Positions 9,221 through 16,059 of a stretch of DNA of 64,000 nucleotides are shown here, piece by piece. The translations under genes and the position numbers were made by a program. The DNA is from Sphingobacterium sp. Its GTDB lineage: Bacteria; Bacteroidota; Bacteroidia; Sphingobacteriales; Sphingobacteriaceae. Where the stretch lies: assembly GCA_029239355.1 (NCBI GenBank), contig JAQZAZ010000004.1, forward strand, positions 91,553-155,552, given 5' to 3'. Under the pieces are notes generated by a model. The model saw only the letters and a program-made list of their open reading frames with translations, was not told the origin of the DNA and made no database searches. Position 1 is the stretch's first letter, and the number at the start of each line of letters is the position of its first letter.

Positions 9221-9385
9221 TTACCAGTTGATCGTGCGGTTGTCATCGTCCGCTTGATCCCATGATTGTTGCGGATCATTGCTGGTTGTACTTGCAGAAC
9301 CTGCAGCGATACCTTGCTCCAACTCAACATTTGTCGCCTCAATCTTTGGGCTGACATATATTCTTTTTGACTGTTTTGTTTTCAT
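9221..9385 (-). CDS. Small EQGIAAGSA-motif protein linked to a fimbrillin-like gene
   Basis: 54 residues, starting MKTKQSKRIYVSPKIEATNV and containing ELEQGIAAGSA at residues 21-31, then an acidic, Trp-containing tail (DQADDDNRTINW). It is a clear paralog of the plus-strand protein at 11640: both share a basic N-terminus, Ile-Tyr plus Pro-x-Ile-Glu, the E-x-E-Q-G-I-A-A-G-S-A block and an acidic, Trp-rich C-terminus. It has no signal peptide or membrane segment. It starts 53 bases after the fimbrillin-like gene stop and is followed by a strong terminator, so the two are one operon. I recall similar short proteins beside fimbrillin-like genes in Bacteroidota, but no function is known to me. It could be an accessory of surface-protein assembly, a precursor peptide, or a regulator. 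Confidence 0.75.
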   Translation of the reverse strand: MKTKQSKRIYVSPKIEATNVELEQGIAAGSASTTSNDPQQSWDQADDDNRTINW

Positions 9386-9438
9386 TTCTTAGTATTTAAA
9401 CGCTGTTTTCAATTTATTGCTAAATTTTATGCTGATTA

Positions 9439-10983
9439 TTATGGACAAGCAATTTTCTTTCTACCGCTTCCAGCTCCGATCATTTTTGTAGCTCCCTGAA
9501 CGACTTGCGTAATTTTCACGTTGTTGGCTGTAGAGCTCCATGGCACAATGTTGAAAGAACCTTGGGTCAACACCAGAGGAAACAATTCGCCCCCATTGCT
9601 TTTGCTACCATACATAGATACTTCACCGGAACGACTAATGACTACCCGAATCACCGGATTGGAGGAAGTACCAGTCAGTGAATAAACTTGTGGAACGCTT
9701 CCACTACCATACAGAGATCCATCTGCAAATTGAACGTTTCTTGGCGCTATAGCGATTCCACTTTCAAATTGTATTTCCTGTGTTGCCAATTTCACACCGT
9801 TCACTTCCATATTAAAGGAGTTGTCCAATTGAAGAATATCAAATACAAATCCATAGTCTGCTCCCGGAGCAGTAAGGTCTTTGGTCACTACGTATCCTGC
9901 AGGCTGAGCCACACCATCTACAACAGCTCCTGATCCTGAAGCAGGATAGCTCCAGTTAAGATCCGCCCCACCAGTAACTGGTTGGGTACACGTTTTGAAG
10001 TTCAGATTTAAGTTGTAACGTTGTCCTGGCAATATTTGTAAACCGGCAACAGAAACATTTGATTTTGTCTCACCGTCGATAGTAATCGAGCCGAAGTTGA
10101 ACGAGCCATTTGACTCTCCTGGATGAATCAATACAGTAGGAACGCTGGATACTGTACGCAAGCCAGCTCCCAAAAGCGGGAATTGCACCGCAGCAGTTGA
10201 AGTCATACCGTTATAGGTTATTGTACCGTCTACCAGTTTCAAATTTGCACTCGCATGTGTCGGATTTATCGTTGGGGATACCAAACTTGTTATTGCTCCT
10301 GTCATTTCAGTCGCCATAGTCAAGTTTGTCGTCACTTCACTGTATTTATGTTTCAAGACAACATCCAGGTTGTTATCACCAGAATGAACTGTTAGATCTT
10401 TCTTGAAATACATAAGGTCTGCGCTAATGTTATCAAGGCTGGCATTACTTAGGGTGGTCTGCGCTGTTACAGCCGGAACCGATCCTGTGCTGTTCACGGA
10501 ATACGCAACAAAGGTATAAGTCTGTTCAGCATCCAAGGCGATTTCTTCGGTATTGTTATCCGAGTTTGTATAGGTTTTCTCGGTCACATACTCACCATTG
10601 CTGTTATAAACGACGATTTTATACTTAACATTAGCAGCCAAAGGCGTGATTTCTTCTGTAACAGCAGCGCGGTTTCCGGACGAGGCCCGCAGCAGGTTGC
10701 CACTTGTCGCGGACGACTCACTCGTCAACGTAGCTTCAAAAGAACTTGTACGGGTAAATGGTACAACGACAGTCTGTGCTGTAGCCGAAGAACTGGTTCC
10801 ATTACCTGCTTTCTTGGTAGTTACGATTGGGTTTTCCACGCCAAGTAACTGAATGTTAACACTAGCTTTGCCGCTGGCAGCTACACTATCCTTGCTTTCT
10901 TTACAGGAATACAAAGATCCGCAAATCAGAGCTGATAGCGCAAGAGCACTCCAACTCTTCTTTATTTGCACTTGTAGATTCAT
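9439..10983 (-). CDS. Fimbrillin-like surface lipoprotein
   Basis: 514 residues. The lipoprotein signal ends in ICGSLYSC with cysteine 27, followed by KESKDS. The body is rich in Ser, Thr, Val and Gly and in predicted beta strands, with the run VKYKIVVYNSNGEYVTEKTY and QTYTFVAYSVNSTG that mark the N-terminal domain of fimbrillin/Mfa-like proteins. The second half (from about residue 190) has LKHKYSEVTTNLTM and a repeated beta-rich region that could be the polymerising domain. The plus-strand protein at 11847 shares the layout: lipobox, KYRVVAYQLDG, TYKFVIYSLGS, LQHKFSKVSIQL. The likely role is as a pilus or adhesive-fibre subunit anchored on the cell surface. Exact fimbrillin subfamily is not certain. 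Confidence 0.75.
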   Translation of the reverse strand: MNLQVQIKKSWSALALSALICGSLYSCKESKDSVAASGKASVNIQLLGVENPIVTTKKAGNGTSSSATAQTVVVPFTRTSSFEATLTSESSATSGNLLRASSGNRAAVTEEITPLAANVKYKIVVYNSNGEYVTEKTYTNSDNNTEEIALDAEQTYTFVAYSVNSTGSVPAVTAQTTLSNASLDNISADLMYFKKDLTVHSGDNNLDVVLKHKYSEVTTNLTMATEMTGAITSLVSPTINPTHASANLKLVDGTITYNGMTSTAAVQFPLLGAGLRTVSSVPTVLIHPGESNGSFNFGSITIDGETKSNVSVAGLQILPGQRYNLNLNFKTCTQPVTGGADLNWSYPASGSGAVVDGVAQPAGYVVTKDLTAPGADYGFVFDILQLDNSFNMEVNGVKLATQEIQFESGIAIAPRNVQFADGSLYGSGSVPQVYSLTGTSSNPVIRVVISRSGEVSMYGSKSNGGELFPLVLTQGSFNIVPWSSTANNVKITQVVQGATKMIGAGSGRKKIACP

Positions 10984-11033
10984 TTCTTTAATTAGTTTGA
11001 TGATGAATAAATATTTTAATTGTTAATCGGGAG

Positions 11034-11041
11034 CAAATATT
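11034..11041 (-). promoter_or_regulatory. Possible -7 box for the fimbrillin-like gene
   Basis: Minus strand AATATTTG, one base off TAnnTTTG, with TTTC 18 bases upstream (11063-11060). It would give a leader of about 45 bases before the start at 10983. Weak evidence. Confidence 0.25.
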
Positions 11042-11348
11042 GCGATAATTTCTCATAACGAAACTACACATAACTATCACAGATATATCACATCTTAATA
11101 TTTGAAAAAATTTCTAAAAAAATTAAATAAATAAATATACTAGAAAACATATATCAACAAATAAAATATAAAAGCTTTTTAAAAACAGTATTTTAGACTA
11201 GAAGTAAATTCACACTATCACGAAAGAAATAGAATGGAAAGTTTGGAGAAAAGCCTATGTAAAACAATAATAATCTGATTATCAAATAAATACAAAAGTG
11301 TGATACCAATGTGATATCTGTATTTTAAGGATTCTTTGTGTTGTCTAC

Positions 11349-11356
11349 TATCTTTG
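11349..11356 (+). promoter_or_regulatory. Possible promoter -7 box for the 11640 operon
   Basis: TATCTTTG is an exact match to TAnnTTTG, but no TTTG box lies at the usual distance. If used, the transcript would carry a leader of about 280 bases that includes the GC-rich island at 11505-11600. Confidence 0.35.
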
Positions 11357-11639
11357 ACAGAGGAAATGGGATATGTTGCAATGTATCAAGGTTCTACATT
11401 ATCAATGTAATGAATAATCAAAACAATGGATAATTATTTTTACAGAACAAGCCATAGACTAAATGAAGAGAAATTCAAAATCGAAGCACTAATTTTTTAA
11501 ATCATCGGGATCAACGCCAGCCATAGCAGGATGGTAACAAGAGCTTTGCCGGTAGATCCTGCTGAGTCATCCCTTTCAACGGATGCTGGGTCATTGTAGG
11601 ACACTTAATTAATAAGATAAACCAAATAATAAAATACAC

Positions 11640-11831
11640 ATGAAAAAAAGAACTGAAAAAAACATCTACCTAAGACCCGCCATCGAGCGATTACAGGTAG
11701 AGATGGAACAAGGTATTGCCGCGGGCTCTGCCGTAAATCCAGGCGTAGACGACGGTGGATTCACACCGGGCGGCAGTGAGATCAAAGATCCCAGCGCAGG
11801 TACCGATAATGGCGAATGGTGGACACCGTAA
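11640..11831 (+). CDS. Small EQGIAAGSA-motif protein linked to a fimbrillin-like gene
   Basis: 63 residues, starting MKKRTEKNIYLRPAIERLQV, with EMEQGIAAGSA at about 21-31, then a Gly/Asp-rich tail ending GEWWTP. Paralog of the minus-strand protein at 9221. There is no signal peptide and the N-terminus is basic. The downstream fimbrillin-like gene starts 15 bases after the stop, so the pair is co-transcribed. The order is reversed compared with the other module, where the fimbrillin-like gene comes first. The retained pairing despite different order suggests a functional link. Function unknown; see the findings. Confidence 0.8.
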   Translation: MKKRTEKNIYLRPAIERLQVEMEQGIAAGSAVNPGVDDGGFTPGGSEIKDPSAGTDNGEWWTP

Positions 11832-11846
11832 TTTATAACCTTACAC

Positions 11847-13604
11847 ATGAAAAGAACAATGTTTAAATTTACAAGAACAACAATATCATTCGCTATGGTT
11901 CTCTTATTGATAGCCTCTTCCTGCAGTAAGGACAGCGAATCTATGCCCGTCGAAAACAAGACAGACGGTATCACTTTTAAAGCCTTGGGTGCCGAGTTTG
12001 CACAAAGCCCCGTTACGAAAGCCCAAAATAATCGGACAAGCAGTCCCATTATTGCCGTTGAAGAAATTCAATCCGGCCCATTTACAATCACTGCTGAACT
12101 ATCCGAAGACCTAAGCACCACTTCACAGCCTTCATTAAAAGCAGGCACGAATGTGAAAGCTGCCGTACCATTTGCCACTGAGGTAAAATATCGGGTTGTC
12201 GCTTACCAACTTGATGGCACTTACATCGACCAGGCGATCGGTAGCAGCGCCCAGCCAAACGCCGTGATGTTTTCCGGACAGCTAACAGCAGGACAGACTT
12301 ATAAGTTTGTAATTTATTCACTAGGATCTGCTACGGACGCACCACCAGCAGCACCAACTTCGAACATCAATGCTGCCGGAGACCTAAGCAAAGCACTGAC
12401 ATTGACCTTTGACTCATTCGAAGAGCAAGGTGCCGACTTTATGTATGCACTTGTAGAAAAGGAAATCGAAGCTACCGGGCAACCTACAGCTTTAGCAGCT
12501 ACTTTGCAGCATAAATTTTCCAAAGTAAGCATTCAGCTGCACACGGCAGATGCAACAGGGACATTTGGCACAAGCAACTATGTCAAGGGAGGATATTTAT
12601 CCGAAACTCCTGTTAATGCCGAAGTATCCAATGCAGGAGGCCTAAACAAAAAGTCGTCCATAGACCTCAGTACAGGGGCAGTCATTGGCGGCGAGGCCGC
12701 AACTCCTTTTCGCGTCTTAGGTATTAATGCAACAGCCAAGTCGTATATCCTGAATACAGCTGCGACCACTGGTACGACCAGTTTTGCTGTCGCAATTGAC
12801 GCAGGAAGTATTAAAATAGGAAATGATGTCAATACAAGAGTCACTCCTTTTGAATTTACAGCGAGTGCATTAGAACCGGGAAAAGCTTATACACTTCGCA
12901 TCCGTTTGAACAGCGACCGTTATGTCAATGCGGCTGGAGCAACTCGTACGGCAAACCAGCCTGATGCCCGCTATGCTGTAATCGGCGGTTACCGCTGGGA
13001 TCGCTATAACCTGGGTGTAGCAAATGTAAACCCGGCGACCAATAATCCAGATGCCGTTCCTTCCGTACAAGCACTATACGGTAATTACTATCAATGGGGC
13101 CGTCAAGTACCTGTAGCAAATGCATACAGTGGCGACGGTGCCATCGCAGGCTGGAATACAACACCTGCAGCTGATGGTTCCTGGAATAATGGTACTGCGG
13201 CTGCTCCTGTGAAAGCTGCTGTAGATCCATGTGGTTTGGGTGATAGAATACCTAGTCAAGCTGAATATACGCGTTTAGGAAATTCGACCCGCCATACCTC
13301 CATTGGAAACTGGACGGCTTTTAATGGTAACGCCACAGTTGGGCTATCTGACTTTACGGCCGCACATATTATGACCAGTAGAAAGAGCAGTGATGTTAAA
13401 TTAAGCTTCCCCGCAAATGGTCACAGAAGTCCAACAACAGGAGCCCAACTTGTCCGCCAAAGCTCCGCAATTTATTGGCTAAATACCGCATTCGGTGGCA
13501 ATGATTATGCGTTACATGGACGTGGATTCGTAAATGGTTCTTGGGATACCTCGAATTATCTTAAAAATGCGGGCTATCCAGTACGTTGTATCCAAGATAA
13601 ATAA
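11847..13604 (+). CDS. Fimbrillin-like lipoprotein with C-terminal FISUMP domain
   Basis: 585 residues. The lipoprotein signal ends LLIASSC (cysteine 26). Residues about 60-360 form a fimbrillin-like two-domain beta-rich region (VKYRVVAYQLDG, TYKFVIYSLGS, LQHKFSKVSIQL). Residues about 375-585 look like a FISUMP domain (Fibrobacter succinogenes major paralogous domain): ALYGNYYQWGRQ, then DPCGLGDRIPSQAEYTRL, and the ending YPVRCIQDK with the usual Arg-Cys near the C-terminus. This arrangement suggests a tip or minor subunit with a ligand-binding or adhesive head, an inference from the fold. It directly follows the small motif protein and ends in a strong terminator. Confidence 0.8.
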   Translation: MKRTMFKFTRTTISFAMVLLLIASSCSKDSESMPVENKTDGITFKALGAEFAQSPVTKAQNNRTSSPIIAVEEIQSGPFTITAELSEDLSTTSQPSLKAGTNVKAAVPFATEVKYRVVAYQLDGTYIDQAIGSSAQPNAVMFSGQLTAGQTYKFVIYSLGSATDAPPAAPTSNINAAGDLSKALTLTFDSFEEQGADFMYALVEKEIEATGQPTALAATLQHKFSKVSIQLHTADATGTFGTSNYVKGGYLSETPVNAEVSNAGGLNKKSSIDLSTGAVIGGEAATPFRVLGINATAKSYILNTAATTGTTSFAVAIDAGSIKIGNDVNTRVTPFEFTASALEPGKAYTLRIRLNSDRYVNAAGATRTANQPDARYAVIGGYRWDRYNLGVANVNPATNNPDAVPSVQALYGNYYQWGRQVPVANAYSGDGAIAGWNTTPAADGSWNNGTAAAPVKAAVDPCGLGDRIPSQAEYTRLGNSTRHTSIGNWTAFNGNATVGLSDFTAAHIMTSRKSSDVKLSFPANGHRSPTTGAQLVRQSSAIYWLNTAFGGNDYALHGRGFVNGSWDTSNYLKNAGYPVRCIQDK

Positions 13605-13613
13605 AATTGTTAA

Positions 13614-13657
13614 AAAAATATGGCTTCTACCACTCTAGAGGTAGAAGTCATATTTTT
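13614..13657 (+). terminator. Intrinsic terminator of the fimbrillin/FISUMP operon
   Basis: Inverted repeat of about 17 bp centred on CTTCTACC / GGTAGAAG, with one G-T pair, extended by AAAAATATG / CATATTTTT. The T-rich end gives a good plus-strand terminator 10 bases after the stop codon. Confidence 0.8.
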
Positions 13658-13842
13658 ACATATTGCACTTTAGACGGCATACTCCCCTCCCGTCCTTGCT
13701 TTTAAATATCGGCTCAATTTTGGGCACAGTAGATTACCAATTAGTAGAAACCTATTTATACTTCTATAACTTAGTAAATAGCAAAACAGACCAATAGGAC
13801 CTGACACTATCGGATCGACAACTTAACAAAAGAATTGAAAAT

Positions 13843-14448
13843 ATGGGAAAGATAACGGATCATGATGTGGCAGCACTTGTATCAAGAAGGATAACCGAAC
13901 TTATTGATTTAACAGATTTGCCATTGGAAGGTTTAGCAAATTTTACGGGATTATCCTTTTCAACCCTACGAAGCGCCATCAAAAAGTCCTCATCACTTTC
14001 CGTTGATAGTTTCGCAAGGCTCTGTACACCATTCTCCATTTCACTTTCGGATTTTTTCAATTCAAAAAAGCAATTGTCGCTCAAAACGAAGGACCTCCCG
14101 GAATTGGTCAAGTTTAAGGCGATATTTTTATCTTCTTACGCAGAGCCGCATTCGAAGGAGAGACCGAAGTCCAAACCGGAAGGGATCAATGCCCACCTCA
14201 AGCAGCAGCGGAAATTTCTTGCGCAGCTGATCTATACTTCTGACTACTTTTTAACCGCACGGACAATTGATCAAATCGCAACTGACCTGGAGGAGACACA
14301 TCACATCGTGATCAGGCCCGAACGCCTATATGCACTACTCAAGAAATATGTCGGTCTTGAGCTCTTGGAGAAAAAAGTTTTACCTCGAACAGAGCGCAAG
14401 CCGGACGATTCGCGCAGGCCCTACCTCTACTTTAAAAAGGCTGTATAG
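13843..14448 (+). CDS. Helix-turn-helix regulator with Xre-like N-terminus
   Basis: 201 residues. The N-terminal 75 residues resemble a Cro/C1-type helix-turn-helix: LPLEGLANFTGLSFSTLRSA followed by SSLSVDSFARLCTPFSISLS, the typical order of helices. Residues 110-200 are basic and predicted helical (HLKQQRKFLAQLIYTSDYFL, IDQIATDLEETHHIV, RPERLYALLKKYVGLELLEK) and may be a second winged-helix or oligomerisation domain. It has its own start codon 238 bases after the fimbrillin/FISUMP gene and is convergent with the L,D-transpeptidase gene. It may control the adhesin island, but that is only suggested by position. Confidence 0.65.
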   Translation: MGKITDHDVAALVSRRITELIDLTDLPLEGLANFTGLSFSTLRSAIKKSSSLSVDSFARLCTPFSISLSDFFNSKKQLSLKTKDLPELVKFKAIFLSSYAEPHSKERPKSKPEGINAHLKQQRKFLAQLIYTSDYFLTARTIDQIATDLEETHHIVIRPERLYALLKKYVGLELLEKKVLPRTERKPDDSRRPYLYFKKAV

Positions 14449-14459
14449 AAATAAAAGCA

Positions 14460-15776
14460 TTAATTACCACTGTTATATGCTATGGGAGCTGGATACCCCT
14501 CACCTTTGAGCGCTGCTATTGGCACAGCAATATCCTGCTGTCCAAGGACTTTCCGGGTGACTTGTCCCTTTTCCTTACGGTTCTCTTTGGCAGCCTCTCT
14601 TTTCTGGGCACTGTCTTCATTTGGACCTTGATCTGGGTGATCAACTCCAGCAATCTTATTGCCACGCGCATCCTGATTCATCTCATCGAGTGCCCGTGTC
14701 AGGCTGCTTTTCTCCTGCTCACTGAGTTTCTCAAATTTAATTCCGTAGGCGTCAAGCACGCGGGTCGCATTCTCAATGGTATTGGTACCCCGTTCGTATA
14801 CATCGCGATAGATATGCAGCTGTCCATCCTGTGCGACAAGGGTTTCATAACGCAGCTCCACCAGCACCGGTTGTTTTAATTTGGCCGATTCTGTTTTTGT
14901 ATTTTTCTTTTCGTAGTCAGCGATTTTTTCGGCTGAAATTGGACTGCCCGACACCTGGGCCAGCACTCTGGTAAAATCCTGCACCTGTGCATCCGTAAGG
15001 CCTACACAACCGTGGGATGCGAAGGCTCCCAGCTTGGATGCATCTTTTCCGCCATGAATCAACGAAGGCATGCCAATGGGGATCTTGATCAGACCCAAAG
15101 GATTTAATTTGCTTCCGGCTGGCACCTTCTCTCCAGGAGTTACCTTACCTTTTACCCATGGTTCATCCGGTGGCGTCCAGGTAGGATTAAAGATTATATT
15201 GGTCGCCCTCCGCACCCCCGTAGGCAAAGGAAATTCAGGATAACCGACGCCGATCTTATAGGTTTTGATCAGCTTCCCCTGCTGAAATACATCCATCCGA
15301 AAAGCAGGTGCATTGACAACGATCCGTGTATCTTCGGGTACCTGATTAGGCTGCAACGGCAGTTTGTTCTGTTCATCTTCATAACGTGCTGCTATAAAAT
15401 GAAAGAATTGTCCGGCTTTCTGTTCGCCCAGAATCCGCACTATTTCTGTCGTCGCCTGTTTGATGGACGCTTTAAACGACTTGGTCGAGGGCTCCTCATC
15501 CTCACTTAACTTCCCGACAGCCGCACTGGCCGCCGCCTTTAGCGCACTGATCTGGTCTTTATTGAGCTGCAGATCTGATTTTAATGCGTGTTCAAAATCT
15601 TCTTCATAGAATAGCGCATTGAGCCAGGCGAGCGTAAAATCGGTATTTTCGGCCTGCTCGGTCAGGTCTGCCGCCCTGTCGCTTGCCGATCGTGTCTTTG
15701 CATTGCGGTCGCGGCAACCCGTTAATACCAGTGCTGCCAACAAGATTCCGAATAAATAAGTGTTGATGTATTTCAT
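14460..15776 (-). CDS. L,D-transpeptidase (YkuD family) lipoprotein
   Basis: About 438 residues from the ATG at 15776; a GTG eight codons upstream is possible but would spoil the signal peptide. MKYINTYLFGILLAALVLTGC gives a lipobox cysteine at 21. An N-terminal helical domain (about 30-140) precedes the YkuD catalytic domain (about 150-290) with the active-site segment FASHGCVGL (His255, Cys257) and an earlier HGG (241-243). A C-terminal extension of about 150 residues is polar and charged. Family role: cross-links peptidoglycan stem peptides or attaches proteins to them in the periplasm. It stands alone and is convergent with the regulator gene at 13843. Confidence 0.9.
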   Translation of the reverse strand: MKYINTYLFGILLAALVLTGCRDRNAKTRSASDRAADLTEQAENTDFTLAWLNALFYEEDFEHALKSDLQLNKDQISALKAAASAAVGKLSEDEEPSTKSFKASIKQATTEIVRILGEQKAGQFFHFIAARYEDEQNKLPLQPNQVPEDTRIVVNAPAFRMDVFQQGKLIKTYKIGVGYPEFPLPTGVRRATNIIFNPTWTPPDEPWVKGKVTPGEKVPAGSKLNPLGLIKIPIGMPSLIHGGKDASKLGAFASHGCVGLTDAQVQDFTRVLAQVSGSPISAEKIADYEKKNTKTESAKLKQPVLVELRYETLVAQDGQLHIYRDVYERGTNTIENATRVLDAYGIKFEKLSEQEKSSLTRALDEMNQDARGNKIAGVDHPDQGPNEDSAQKREAAKENRKEKGQVTRKVLGQQDIAVPIAALKGEGYPAPIAYNSGN

Positions 15777-15970
15777 ATATCTTATCAACAAGTCTGCCAC
15801 AGAAAAAGTTTAGCCGCACAGATAACAATACGCGATGATCATTCAAATACAGCAATATAATTTAGGTCCAATCCGAAGGCATAAAACGAAAAATCAAAAT
15901 TAAATATGCGTTTTTTTGCAAAGTGTGTTCGATATTGCATAATTATATATTTAGATTGATTAAAAATAAT

Positions 15971-16001
15971 TTTAAAAAACGGCTTTTTTGAGTTAATTTT
16001 G
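15971..16001 (+). promoter_or_regulatory. Likely promoter of the 16060-22867 operon
   Basis: TTTA (15971-15974), a 19-base spacer and TAATTTTG (15994-16001), an exact match to TAnnTTTG. Predicted leader about 50 bases. Confidence 0.45.
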
Positions 16002-16059
16002 ACCACACAGAATTAAGCACTTAGCACTCGGGCAGAGTTTTGCGTTTTTCTCCGTACTT

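Larger units (their letters stand above)
10984..11639. other. Divergent intergenic region between two fimbrillin modules
   Basis: A very AT-rich stretch (10984-11460) holds promoters in both directions. From about 11500 to 11600 the base composition jumps to clearly higher GC just ahead of the plus-strand small protein gene; this island has no homolog I recognise. No gene is supported. Confidence 0.5.

Noticed and set aside
11505-11600. Short open frames on both strands in the GC-rich island (for example MTQHPLKGMTQQDLPAKL)
   Set aside because: Under 35 codons, no known family and no ribosome-binding site; kept only as a composition anomaly.
15777-15800. GTG start eight codons upstream of the L,D-transpeptidase
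   Set aside because: It would put polar residues ahead of the signal peptide; the ATG at 15776 gives a normal lipoprotein signal.
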